NCBI RefSeq assembly: GCF_026241315.1
Contig: NZ_JAPHNA010000007.1
Location: forward strand, 1-64,000
Length of the DNA stretch: 64,000 nucleotides
From: Campylobacter sp. MIT 21-1684
GTDB lineage: Bacteria; Campylobacterota; Campylobacteria; Campylobacterales; Campylobacteraceae
Direction: 5' to 3'
In this document: piece after piece, positions 27,543-36,176 of the stretch
How positions within the stretch are numbered: position 1 is the first letter of the stretch
Layout of the letters: each line of letters starts with the position of its first letter
Position numbers and translations under genes: made by a program
The notes under the pieces: generated by a model
The model's database searches: none
What the model was told of the DNA's origin: nothing
Seen by the model: only the letters and a program-made list of their open reading frames with translations

Positions 27543-28088
27543 TTAGGCTTTCAAGCTAAACTCAGACCCAACGGTATATATTTGACTGCCTCTAAGCAAC
27601 TCAAATAAAGCTTTTTGTGCTTGTTCTAAAACACTATTTAAGAGTGGCTTTTCTTCTTCCTTAAAAGGTGCCAAAACATAAGAATTTACATCTGTACCTT
27701 TGCCTATACCTATACGTATTCTTTCATATCTATTAGTACAATACTTGTCAATGCTTTTAAGCCCATTATGACCACCATTACCGCCACCATCTTTAAATTT
27801 TAAAGTGCCTAAAGGCAAATCAATATCATCGTGGATAACAATCATTCTTTCACATTTATAAAAAGCCTTAACAGCACTCACACTTATACCAGAAGCATTC
27901 ATAAAAGTATGTGGTTTTAAAAGGAGAAAAGAAGAGTCTTTTTTATAAAGCTCTCCTTTAAAATTTGCCTTTACAAGAGTTTCAATTTGAAGTTCTTTAA
28001 GAATTCTGTCAAGAAGCATAAAACCAACATTATGCCTTGTATTTTCATATTCTTTACCAATATTTCCAAGCCCTACGACTAGAATCAT
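27543..28088 (-). CDS. pth: Peptidyl-tRNA hydrolase
   Basis: Pth frees tRNAs from prematurely released peptidyl-tRNA. The 181-residue protein has all family motifs: [20 protein letters not shown] with the catalytic His, [21 protein letters not shown] and [13 protein letters not shown]. Its ATG overlaps the rplY stop by 4 nt (ATGA), so the two are coupled, an arrangement common in bacteria. Confidence 0.97.
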   Translation of the reverse strand: MILVVGLGNIGKEYENTRHNVGFMLLDRILKELQIETLVKANFKGELYKKDSSFLLLKPHTFMNASGISVSAVKAFYKCERMIVIHDDIDLPLGTLKFKDGGGNGGHNGLKSIDKYCTNRYERIRIGIGKGTDVNSYVLAPFKEEEKPLLNSVLEQAQKALFELLRGSQIYTVGSEFSLKA

Positions 28089-28621
28089 CGAGCTTTTTCT
28101 ACACCTACCACAGCCACTCTGTCTGCATCGATAAGAGTTACACCTTCTGGAACAACTACATCTTTTACAAGCAAAGCATCACCAACATCAAGTTTGCTTA
28201 CATCAAGTTCAAAGAAAGTTGGCAAATTTTCAGGTGTGCATTTGACCTTCAGTCTTCTTTTTGACTGGATTAAAACTCCTTTATTTTTCAGCCCAAGAGC
28301 TGTTCCTACAATCTTTACAGGAATCATATATTTAGAAACAACACCTTGTTGCACTACTTTTAAATCAACGTGCCACAATTCACTTGTAACAGGGTTTTTC
28401 TGATAATCTACAACTACAACATTAAGAATTTTCTCCCCAACTTTTACCTCAAAAGCTAAAGTACTTTTCTTTCGCACACTTTTAATAAAATCATTTACCT
28501 TAAAAGCAGCATTGATATTTTCTAATCCTTTTCCATAGATGTTTGCGATTAGATAACCATCTCTTTTTAAAGCTTTGCTAGCTTTTTTTCCGATACTCTC
28601 TCTAACTATACCTTCTAACAT
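28085..28621 (-). CDS. rplY: 50S ribosomal protein L25 (CTC/TL5 form)
   Basis: L25/CTC binds 5S rRNA in the large subunit. At 178 residues it is the long two-domain form: an N-terminal L25 domain ([22 protein letters not shown]...[19 protein letters not shown]) and a C-terminal TL5-type domain ending [28 protein letters not shown] ribosome site and a TACAAT box (28652-28657) precede it. First gene of the rplY-pth-permease-lysA operon. Confidence 0.95.
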   Translation of the reverse strand: MLEGIVRESIGKKASKALKRDGYLIANIYGKGLENINAAFKVNDFIKSVRKKSTLAFEVKVGEKILNVVVVDYQKNPVTSELWHVDLKVVQQGVVSKYMIPVKIVGTALGLKNKGVLIQSKRRLKVKCTPENLPTFFELDVSKLDVGDALLVKDVVVPEGVTLIDADRVAVVGVEKAR

Positions 28622-28651
28622 CTTTTATTCCTTTCTAAAAAATAAGCTGTG

Positions 28652-28657
28652 ATTGTA
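28652..28657 (-). promoter_or_regulatory. rplY operon -10 box
   Basis: TACAAT on the minus strand preceded by GC, about 30 nt upstream of the rplY start; transcripts from here would read rplY, pth, the permease and lysA. Confidence 0.5.
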
Positions 28658-28735
28658 GCTTAATTTCGCTTAATTGAAAAGTAAAAGTAAAAAATTTTCG
28701 TATTAGTTCTCATCAAAACTAGAATCTAAAAACTC

Positions 28736-29476
28736 TTAAATTAAAAGCAAGTATAAAAAACTAGCCAAAGTCCCACCTAAAATAGGAGCAAAGAATGGCA
28801 CCCAAGCATAAGCAAAGTCAGGTTTTATCTTTAAAGGCAAACAAACAAGTACTATGCGAGGGGATAAATCCCTGCAAGGATTGATAGCATAGCCGGTAGT
28901 TGAACCAAGTGAAAGCCCTATAACCCAAACCAAAATAGCCACTGGCAAAGCTCCTATAGTGCCTAGCCCTATTGAAGCATTATTATCAATACTTAAACTT
29001 ATATTAGCTCCTGTGATATATAAAATTACAAAGATTAAAACAAAGGTCGCTAAAAATTCACTAAAAAAATTTGAGCTGTATTTTCTAATAGCAGGTTCTG
29101 TGCAAAAACAAGCCCTTTTTAAAGCCTCATCTTCAGTTCTTTTAAAATGCTCTTTATAAAAAACATATACCAAAAAAGCCCCAAAAGCTGCTCCTAAAAA
29201 TTCCCCTGCAAAATAAAGGGGTATTACTTCCCAAGGTACCCTACCAGTAAGGGCCAAAGCTAAACTTACTACAGGATTTAAATGTGCCCCGCTAATATTT
29301 CCTGCCACCGTTACACCCACAAAAACAGCAAAGCCCCAAGCTGTAGTGATAATAAGCCAAGAATGAGAAGATGAAAATTCACATTTAGTATCTTTAAGCA
29401 AACAAGTTGCTACAACTCCATTTCCTAAAAGTATCATCAAAGCTGTTGCTATGAATTCAGCTGTAAAAATATTCAT
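28736..29476 (-). CDS. glpF: Glycerol uptake facilitator (aquaglyceroporin)
   Basis: GlpF is a channel for passive glycerol entry. The 246-residue protein has six membrane segments and the two pore motifs in modified form: SGAHLNPVVSLALA (NPV in place of NPA) and YAINPCRDLSPR, where NPC replaces NPA and the following Arg-Asp fits glycerol-type pores. The ATG overlaps the glpK stop by 4 nt. It is the last gene of a glpD-glpK-glpF operon. The two altered NPA boxes are worth noting, although other aquaporins tolerate the third position changing. Confidence 0.9.
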   Translation of the reverse strand: MNIFTAEFIATALMILLGNGVVATCLLKDTKCEFSSSHSWLIITTAWGFAVFVGVTVAGNISGAHLNPVVSLALALTGRVPWEVIPLYFAGEFLGAAFGAFLVYVFYKEHFKRTEDEALKRACFCTEPAIRKYSSNFFSEFLATFVLIFVILYITGANISLSIDNNASIGLGTIGALPVAILVWVIGLSLGSTTGYAINPCRDLSPRIVLVCLPLKIKPDFAYAWVPFFAPILGGTLASFLYLLLI

Positions 29477-30981
29477 TTGCTCTCCTTGCTAACTTCATCT
29501 TGCCAATGCAAAGTTCTTTGTACGGCTTTATGCCAAGATTTAAACATAGCTTCAACTTCATTTTTATCCTTTTGAGGCTTGAAAATTTTATCTATTTGAT
29601 AAGATTTTTTAATGGCTTGTATATCATTAAAATAACCCACTGCAATGCCAGCTAAATATCCGGCTCCTAAAGCTGTCGTTTCTATGTTTTTTGGTCTTTT
29701 AATCTCAAAATGAAACAAATCAGCTTGTATTTGCATTAAATAATCACTCGCACTAGCTCCCCCATCAACTCTAAGTTCTATACAAGAATGTCCCAAATCT
29801 TTTTCCATTTCCTTTACTATATCATAAACTTGAAAAGCAATACCCTCTAAACAAGCCCTTGCTATATGACCATCAGTTGTAGCTCTGCTTATACCAAAGA
29901 TAGATCCTCTTGCATACTGATCCCAATAAGGTGCACCAAGTCCAGCCAAAGCAGGTACAAAATACACTCCACCATTATCTTTTTCAGTTGCTGCTAAGCT
30001 ATTTATATCAGCTGCAGTTCGTATCATCCTAAGTCCATCTCTTAGCCATTGAATAGCTGCTCCTCCTATAAAGACAGAACCTTCTAAAGCATAGCAAGTT
30101 TGTTTGCCTATCTTCCAAGCTATAGTACTTAGAAGCTGATTTTTACTTAAGCTTACCTTATCACCTGTATTCATTAGTAAAAAACAACCTGTGCCATAGG
30201 TATTTTTCATCATACCTTTTTCAGTACACATTTGTCCAAAAAGTGCAGCCTGTTGATCACCTGCTATACCTGCTATAGGAATTTCATGATCAACCCACCT
30301 AGTAGCTGTATAACCATAAATTTCGCTTGAGCTTTTTACATCGGGTAAAATAGCCTTTGGTATATCAAAAAGTCTTAAAAGTTCCTCGTCCCACTCAAGC
30401 GAGTTGATATTAAAAAGCATAGTCCTACTTGCATTGCTTACATCAGTAATATGTACCTTGCCTTTAGTTAAATTGTACACAAGCCAAGTATCAACCGTGC
30501 CAAAGCAAAGTTCACCTTTTTGTGCCTTAGTTTTTGCTCCGCTTATAGTATCAAGTATCCATTTCAGCTTAGTAGCACTAAAATAGGCATCTACTACAAG
30601 TCCTGTTTTTTGCTTTATAACTTCAGCATAGTCTTTTTTCAAATACTCACAATAATCAGCCATACGTCTGTCTTGCCACACTATAGCATTGTATATCGGT
30701 TCTCCTGTTTTTTTATCCCAAAGTAAGGTTGTCTCTCTTTGATTCGTAATGCCAATAGCAGCTATATCACTAGCATTTAAATTAGCTTTTGCTAAACTTT
30801 CAGTTAAGACAGCGATTTGAGAACTCCAAAGTTCTTTTGGATTATGCTCTACCCAAGAAGGTTTTGGATACAGCTGAGTGAAATCCTTTTGAGACACAGC
30901 AATGATGTTTGAATACTCATCAAAAATTAAAGCCCTTGAAGAGGTAGTACCTTGATCAAGAGCTAAGAGATATTTTTTCAT
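29473..30981 (-). CDS. glpK: Glycerol kinase
   Basis: GlpK phosphorylates glycerol to glycerol-3-phosphate in the cytoplasm, trapping it. The 502-residue FGGY-family kinase has the N-terminal phosphate loop LALDQGTTSSRALIFDE, glycerol-contact ITNQRETTLLWDKKTGEP and NAIVWQDRR, and GIAGDQQAALFGQM; ELRVDGGASASDYLMQ and TTALGAGYLAGIAVGYF mark the C-terminal half. It follows glpD by 12 nt. Most C. jejuni strains lack a glycerol kinase, so this operon marks a metabolic difference from that species. Confidence 0.97.
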   Translation of the reverse strand: MKKYLLALDQGTTSSRALIFDEYSNIIAVSQKDFTQLYPKPSWVEHNPKELWSSQIAVLTESLAKANLNASDIAAIGITNQRETTLLWDKKTGEPIYNAIVWQDRRMADYCEYLKKDYAEVIKQKTGLVVDAYFSATKLKWILDTISGAKTKAQKGELCFGTVDTWLVYNLTKGKVHITDVSNASRTMLFNINSLEWDEELLRLFDIPKAILPDVKSSSEIYGYTATRWVDHEIPIAGIAGDQQAALFGQMCTEKGMMKNTYGTGCFLLMNTGDKVSLSKNQLLSTIAWKIGKQTCYALEGSVFIGGAAIQWLRDGLRMIRTAADINSLAATEKDNGGVYFVPALAGLGAPYWDQYARGSIFGISRATTDGHIARACLEGIAFQVYDIVKEMEKDLGHSCIELRVDGGASASDYLMQIQADLFHFEIKRPKNIETTALGAGYLAGIAVGYFNDIQAIKKSYQIDKIFKPQKDKNEVEAMFKSWHKAVQRTLHWQDEVSKESK

Positions 30982-30993
30982 ACAAGCTCCTTG

Positions 30994-32565
30994 TTAAATT
31001 TGATACTTTCGAGCTAAGCTTAAAAATTCAGCTAACGCCCTATCGGTTCTTTGTTTATCCCACTTAAAATACTGAGCAACAAAGTCATTCACTTCTTTGG
31101 CACACTCTATACAAGCCTTAGCGTCTATAAATAAAAGCCTTATGCGTCTGGCTAAAATATCTTCTACATTTTGTGCCATTTCTTCTTCTAAAGCGTGAAA
31201 AACTTGAGCGTAAGTATAGGGATACTCTGGGTGAATTTTCTTGGCAAGTTTTGTTTTTTCAAGCTCTTTTATCTTTGTAGCCTGTGTACCATACACGCTT
31301 AATCTTTCATCAAACTGCATTTTTTCATCGTAAAAAATAAGCTTTAAATTCTTTGTTTTACATACTTTTGACTCAAGTAGTCCCCATTTTATAGCCTTTT
31401 GAATGCATTGCTCAGCCATAGCCCTTATGGTAGTGTATTTGCCCCCACTTATATCTATAAGCCTACTTGAGTGAAGCTCTATCTTATGACTTCTTGAAAG
31501 TTTTTTACTTTCCTTAGCACTACTTTTAATGAGAGGTCTAAGCCCTACAAAAACACTTTTTATATCACTTCTTTGAGGCTTTTTTACAAGCATTTTATAA
31601 GCTTCATTAAGGATAAAATCAATTTCTTCTTCAAAAGCCTTTGGTTCATAAGAAAGTTTTTTTACTTCAGTATCAGTAGTACCAAGCAAAAGTTTGTCAT
31701 ACCAAGGTATGATAAAAAGCACTCTGCCATCTTCTGTCTTTGGTATCATCAAGGCATATTCATTAGGAAAAAATTCTTTATCCAACACTATATGCACACC
31801 CTGACTCAAGACAAGATCGTTAGAGCTTTTATCCATTTTTAAGATATTTGAAGCAAAGACCCCGGTAGCATTAATCACGCACTTACTATATACTTCAAAT
31901 TCTTGCTGATGTATCAAATCCTCGAAAATAAGCCCTTTGATATAACCTTGCTCATCTTTGAGTAAATTTGTAACTAGACTATAATTTAACACCAAAGCTT
32001 TGTATTCATAAGCACTTTGTATCAAACTCAAAGCCATTCTCGCATCATCAAAGCGTCCATCTGTATAACTTATACCATAATTAAATTTGGTCCGATCAAG
32101 CCCTAAAAGCTTAGCATTTAACTCTATTTTATTTAAAAAACTTGTTTTTTTAAAATTAAATTTACCAGCGAGCATATCATAAAGTTTTAAACCTAAATAA
32201 TAATATAAAGCTTCAGTTATGCCTTCATTTGGGATGATAAAATTTTGCTGTTTGCATAAATGAGGAGCATTGTTAAAAAAGCGATTCCTTTCACGCAAAG
32301 CTTCTCTCACTAAGCTAAAATTAGCTTGAGCAAGATAACGAACTCCTCCGTGTAAAAGTTTGGTAGAACGCGATGAAGTGCCCTTAGCAAAATCATAAGC
32401 TTCTAAAAGCAGAGTTTTATACCCTCTACTTGCACTATCAAAAGCCAAAGCAGAACCTGTAGCTCCTCCACCTATGATGATAACATCAAAATTATTATTT
32501 TCCTTAAGTCTTAAAAAACCTTCATCTCTTTTCAAGAAGTAACCTTTTTTGCTTAAGCTTAACAT
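30994..32565 (-). CDS. glpD: Glycerol-3-phosphate dehydrogenase (FAD, respiratory)
   Basis: GlpD oxidises glycerol-3-phosphate to dihydroxyacetone phosphate at the inner membrane and passes electrons to the quinone pool, here presumably menaquinone. The 523-residue protein has the FAD motif VIIIGGGATGSALAFDSASRG, the family sequence AKGTSSRSTKLLHGGVRYL and DISGGKYTTIRAMAEQ before a helical C-terminal domain. Only a weak ribosome site precedes the ATG. A TATAAT box at 32650-32655 on this strand is the likely operon promoter. First gene of glpD-glpK-glpF. Confidence 0.96.
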   Translation of the reverse strand: MLSLSKKGYFLKRDEGFLRLKENNNFDVIIIGGGATGSALAFDSASRGYKTLLLEAYDFAKGTSSRSTKLLHGGVRYLAQANFSLVREALRERNRFFNNAPHLCKQQNFIIPNEGITEALYYYLGLKLYDMLAGKFNFKKTSFLNKIELNAKLLGLDRTKFNYGISYTDGRFDDARMALSLIQSAYEYKALVLNYSLVTNLLKDEQGYIKGLIFEDLIHQQEFEVYSKCVINATGVFASNILKMDKSSNDLVLSQGVHIVLDKEFFPNEYALMIPKTEDGRVLFIIPWYDKLLLGTTDTEVKKLSYEPKAFEEEIDFILNEAYKMLVKKPQRSDIKSVFVGLRPLIKSSAKESKKLSRSHKIELHSSRLIDISGGKYTTIRAMAEQCIQKAIKWGLLESKVCKTKNLKLIFYDEKMQFDERLSVYGTQATKIKELEKTKLAKKIHPEYPYTYAQVFHALEEEMAQNVEDILARRIRLLFIDAKACIECAKEVNDFVAQYFKWDKQRTDRALAEFLSLARKYQI

Positions 32566-32649
32566 AACTTTGAAAAATTAGAAAAAAATTTTAGATTTAT
32601 TCTTTCAAATGTTTAAAAAAGTAACATTATTTATATATTACATATTTTA

Positions 32650-32655
32650 ATTATA
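32650..32655 (-). promoter_or_regulatory. glpDKF operon -10 box
   Basis: TATAAT on the minus strand about 85 nt upstream of glpD, within the divergent region shared with the chemoreceptor gene. No GlpR-like operator was recognised. Confidence 0.45.
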
Positions 32656-32671
32656 GAGATTCTCAATTTTG

Positions 32672-32686
32672 TTTTTTTTTTTTTTT
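32672..32686 (+). repeat. T15 homopolymer ahead of the chemoreceptor gene
   Basis: Fifteen uninterrupted T residues. They lie 10 nt upstream of a CGATAT sequence, where the promoter spacer would be. Tracts this long slip during replication, so length variation between cells is likely. Confidence 0.9.
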
Positions 32687-32696
32687 GTATTCTAGT

Positions 32697-32702
32697 CGAT
32701 AT
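32697..32702 (+). promoter_or_regulatory. Possible sigma-28 (FliA) -10 element
   Basis: CGATAT matches the Campylobacter/Helicobacter sigma-28 -10 pattern CGATWT and sits 40 nt upstream of the chemoreceptor ATG. Many chemotaxis genes depend on FliA. The expected -35 would fall in or before the T tract and is not clear. Confidence 0.4.
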
Positions 32703-32742
32703 AGGATTTAGAGTTTTATAATTATGAAAAAGGAGGTTTTTA

Positions 32743-34734
32743 ATGTTAAAAACAATAGTAGCACGAGAGATAGCCCTTAGAATTTTTTTAGCTTTAATCT
32801 TAGGTTTTTGTATCTTTACTGTAGTAAATTACTACATTTTGAAAAATGATGTTTTATACAGCTCAACTCTAACAAAAAAAGAAAGTGTTAATGGTGTAAA
32901 AACCCTTACAGATTTTTATTTTAAAACAGAACTCGAACAAATAGAAGTTTTAAACAAATTTTTAGAAAATAACGAATTTAACGATAGAATTTTGTCAGAA
33001 TTTTTAGAAAGCAACTTCTCATTACAACCTTTCCGCGCTCTTTATATAGGCAAAGAAGAAGATGGTGTTTTAATTTACATTGATGAAAAATCGCCTACAA
33101 AGGTTTCATTTGTTACAAAACAAAACAATTACGATGCAAGGGAAAGGCCGTGGTATAGAAATGCAAAAGAAAGTCAAAAACTTTCCATTTCCGATCCTTT
33201 TATAAACAAAATTAACCATCAATTAATTATTAATTTTTCAAAACCTATTTACATAAACGGCAATTTTAAAGGTGTTTTGTCTGGAGAAATTTCACTAGAG
33301 GATTTCAAAAATAATTTTAATAAATTAGATATTTCAGCAAACAATGCGGTCTTTGTCATTAATAATAACGACGAACTTCTTGCGCATTCTTCAGGCAAAC
33401 TTCAAGCAGATAAAAGTCCTGAAGTTGTAAATCTTATAAAGCTTTTTAGAAAGAAAGCAAACGAAACAGTCAATCAAACTACAGAACTTATCACTTATGA
33501 TTTAAGAGGAGAACAAAGAGCGGCTGTATGTATGACTGATGAGAAACAATATTTATATTGCTCTGCAAATGCAGTAAGCGACTATGATGCGATTTTACGC
33601 AATCTTGTAATTGTACAAGGTCTTTTCGGACTTGGTTTTGTTGTCTTAATCATCATAATTATAAGCATAACCTTAGAGCAATTTCTTAAAAAAATTCGAA
33701 GAGTTCAAAACAGCTTAAATGAATTTTTTGACTTTTTAAATCATAAGAGAAAAGATTTTCCTCAAATCAATCTAAAAAAATTTGGGAAAAAAGATGAACT
33801 TGATTTTATTGCTCACGAAATAGATGAACAATTGCGTCTTACTCAAATCAATTTATCAAAAGATAAGGAATTTATGAATGAAAGTATACAAAAAACAGAA
33901 GAGATAGGAACAGGAATTTTAAATATTCGTATCGAATCTAATCCAGCAAATAATAGACTGAAAAAATTTAAGTTTGTTATCAATACTATGCTTGAAAATT
34001 TAGAAAATAAAATTGGCAAAGACGTTAATGAGCTTGAAAAAGTACTTAAAAGTTATCAGCATTTTGATTTTACTGCACACATTCCAGATGCAAAAGGAGA
34101 AATGGAAACGATAGTTAATGTTTTAGGCAGCGATGTTCGAAAAAGACTAACTCTTGCCCTACAATTTGCACAAGGTCTTGACAAAGAAAGCAGTAAGCTT
34201 AAAGAAATTATAGAAAAACTTGTCAATAGCTCTACAGCTCAATTTACTTCTCTTTCAAAATCTATGCACACTACTGAAGAAATGAGTTCTTCAATGGAAA
34301 ACATTAAATTTAAAACGGAGAGAGTAGTAAGTGATGCAAGAAATATTCAAAATATTGTAAGTATAGTAAGAGATATAGCTGATGAAACAAATCTGCTTGC
34401 TTTAAATGCTGCTATTGAAGCGGCTAGAGCGGGAATGCTTGGCAGAGGTTTTGCTGTGGTTGCTGATGAAGTACGAAAACTTGCTGAAAAAACAGATGAA
34501 AGTTTAAATGAAGTTGAAAATAACATCAAAACACTGGTTGTAAATATTAATGATACACACAAATCAGTACAAACTCAAGTTGAAGGTATAGCCGGTATAA
34601 ACGATATTGTGATTTCGCTTAAAAATCTTGCGGAAGAGAATTCTAATATTGCAAATACAACAGATACCATAAGTACAGAAATTATTAATATCTCAAACCT
34701 CATCTTAACTGATGTTCAGAATAAAAAATTTTAA
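32743..34734 (+). CDS. Methyl-accepting chemotaxis receptor with Cache-type sensor
   Basis: A 663-residue transducer: first membrane segment ~10-30, periplasmic dCache-like sensor ~31-285 ([12 protein letters not shown] is the typical Cache motif, followed by SDPFINK and INFSKPIY), second membrane segment ~289-313, a linker region with HAMP-like helices, and the signalling tip [38 protein letters not shown] near residue 545-580. It has no C-terminal CheR-docking pentapeptide. A strong AAGGAGG site precedes the ATG. It is divergent from glpDKF, so a link to glycerol or glycerol phosphate taxis is possible but only by position. The ligand is unknown. Confidence 0.93.
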   Translation: MLKTIVAREIALRIFLALILGFCIFTVVNYYILKNDVLYSSTLTKKESVNGVKTLTDFYFKTELEQIEVLNKFLENNEFNDRILSEFLESNFSLQPFRALYIGKEEDGVLIYIDEKSPTKVSFVTKQNNYDARERPWYRNAKESQKLSISDPFINKINHQLIINFSKPIYINGNFKGVLSGEISLEDFKNNFNKLDISANNAVFVINNNDELLAHSSGKLQADKSPEVVNLIKLFRKKANETVNQTTELITYDLRGEQRAAVCMTDEKQYLYCSANAVSDYDAILRNLVIVQGLFGLGFVVLIIIIISITLEQFLKKIRRVQNSLNEFFDFLNHKRKDFPQINLKKFGKKDELDFIAHEIDEQLRLTQINLSKDKEFMNESIQKTEEIGTGILNIRIESNPANNRLKKFKFVINTMLENLENKIGKDVNELEKVLKSYQHFDFTAHIPDAKGEMETIVNVLGSDVRKRLTLALQFAQGLDKESSKLKEIIEKLVNSSTAQFTSLSKSMHTTEEMSSSMENIKFKTERVVSDARNIQNIVSIVRDIADETNLLALNAAIEAARAGMLGRGFAVVADEVRKLAEKTDESLNEVENNIKTLVVNINDTHKSVQTQVEGIAGINDIVISLKNLAEENSNIANTTDTISTEIINISNLILTDVQNKKF

Positions 34735-34786
34735 AACTTGGATTTGTGATTTTTTTGATATAATAACGCTTTTTTAAGGTGTTATT

Positions 34787-35152
34787 ATGTTTCAATTTAA
34801 CCTTAGCAAAAATCAGGCTTGGTTTTTATTAGTACTAGGCGGAATAGTAGAGTGCTTTTGGGTAAGTAGCTTAAAGCACTCAAATTCTCTTCTCTTGTAT
34901 GCTCTCACAGCCTTAGGCATAATCTTTTCTTTCTCCTGTGCAATCTTAGCTATGAAAAAAATCGAAGTGGGTATAAGCTACTCTGTTTTTGTAGGTATTG
35001 GTACAAGTGGAACTGTTATACTTGAAGTCCTTGTCTTTAACGAAGAATTCTCTTGGCTTAAAAGTCTCTTGATTTTTCTTCTCATACTAGGTGTCATAGG
35101 CTTAAAAATTTCAAGCAAAGAAACACATTCTAAAATTTCTAAAACAAGTTGA
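34787..35152 (+). CDS. SMR-family exporter subunit, YkkC-like
   Basis: A 121-residue small multidrug resistance protein with four membrane segments. The conserved glutamate is in LGGIVECFWVSSLKHS in the first helix, and GISYSVFVGIGTSGTVILE in the third/fourth helices; these resemble Bacillus YkkC, one half of a heteromeric guanidinium/toxic cation exporter. The next gene, 7 nt downstream, is its likely partner. An AAGG site precedes the ATG. No guanidine riboswitch could be recognised in the 52-bp gap upstream, which is too short. Confidence 0.87.
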   Translation: MFQFNLSKNQAWFLLVLGGIVECFWVSSLKHSNSLLLYALTALGIIFSFSCAILAMKKIEVGISYSVFVGIGTSGTVILEVLVFNEEFSWLKSLLIFLLILGVIGLKISSKETHSKISKTS

Positions 35153-35159
35153 TGAAACA

Positions 35160-35474
35160 ATGAGCTGGATTTATTTGTTTGTTGCATCTTTAATGGAAAT
35201 CATAGGTATAGTAGTGATGAAATATTTTATTCTAAGCGGAAAAAGAATTTTTATCCCTTTACTTGCTTTGATTTTCTTAATAAGTTTTAGCTTTTTATCT
35301 TGGGCTATGCAAGAACTCTCTATGGCAACAGCCTATGCACTTTGGACAGGGATAGGAGCGGGTGGAGGTGTTATTATCACTACCTTCTTATTTAAAGAAG
35401 AAAAAAATTTTACAAAATTCTTCTTTTTAAGCTTGATTATAGTTTCTAGTATAGGTTTAAAAACACTTGTTTAA
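35160..35474 (+). CDS. SMR-family exporter subunit, YkkD-like
   Basis: A 104-residue four-segment SMR protein. The first helix has ASLMEIIGIVVMKYF with the membrane glutamate, and the third region ELSMATAYALWTGIGAGGGVIIT is the classic SMR signature. It most resembles YkkD, the second half of YkkCD-type pairs; the two subunits would insert in opposite orientations and function together. Adjacent to the YkkC-like gene, as in C. jejuni cj0310c-cj0309c. Confidence 0.87.
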   Translation: MSWIYLFVASLMEIIGIVVMKYFILSGKRIFIPLLALIFLISFSFLSWAMQELSMATAYALWTGIGAGGGVIITTFLFKEEKNFTKFFFLSLIIVSSIGLKTLV

Positions 35475-35534
35475 ACTCGGTTTTGTACTAATGAAAATGA
35501 AGGTTTTAAACAATAAATATGAAAATAAAGAGCA

Positions 35535-36161
35535 ATGAAAATTTATATTTGTGGCATACATACTGATGTTGGAAAAACATATTTTAGTGCAGCATTTTGT
35601 GAAGCTTTTAGATATGATTATTTTAAACTTGTACAAGCTGGAATCCCAAAAGATAGTGAATTTATAGCAAGTTTGAGTCCAAAAACATTCCTTTTTGAAG
35701 AAGGAATTTTTTTACAAACTGCTGCTTCACCGCATATAGGAAAAAAAAATGAAAAGCTTGATTATGAAGCCTTTGATATAAGGTTGCCATCTAGCAAAAA
35801 TGTACTCATAGAAACAGCAGGTGGGCTTTTTACTCCTATCGATGAGAAGACAACGATGATTGATTATATAAGTCAATTCAAACATCCTTGTATCCTTGTA
35901 GCAAAGTACTACCTTGGAGCTATCAATCATATCTTATTAAGTTTGCAAGCTTTAAAACTAAGAAAAATTCCACTTATGGCTTTAGTGATGATGGGAGAAA
36001 AAAATGAACCTTTTGATGAATTTATCCTCTCTTATACTCAAATTTCACTTTTTCACCTCCCTTTTTATACTGCAAACAACTTTACAACACTAAGCAGACA
36101 AATAAAAAAAGAACTACAAAATCTTGTAGAAAAATTTGAAAGGTCTGATACAACAAACTAA
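35535..36161 (+). CDS. bioD: Dethiobiotin synthetase
   Basis: BioD closes the ureido ring of dethiobiotin from 7,8-diaminopelargonate, CO2 and ATP. The 208-residue protein starts with the P-loop [17 protein letters not shown] (residues 4-20) and has [20 protein letters not shown], the conserved ETAGG loop. It is somewhat short but comparable with Campylobacter homologues. AGAG precedes the ATG weakly. It is convergent with bioA. Confidence 0.93.
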   Translation: MKIYICGIHTDVGKTYFSAAFCEAFRYDYFKLVQAGIPKDSEFIASLSPKTFLFEEGIFLQTAASPHIGKKNEKLDYEAFDIRLPSSKNVLIETAGGLFTPIDEKTTMIDYISQFKHPCILVAKYYLGAINHILLSLQALKLRKIPLMALVMMGEKNEPFDEFILSYTQISLFHLPFYTANNFTTLSRQIKKELQNLVEKFERSDTTN

Positions 36162-36176
36162 TGTATAAATAAAAAT

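Noticed and set aside
34735-34786. Guanidine-I (ykkC) riboswitch before the SMR pair
   Set aside because: The gap is only 52 bp and has none of the conserved stem pieces; the leader is too short for the motif.
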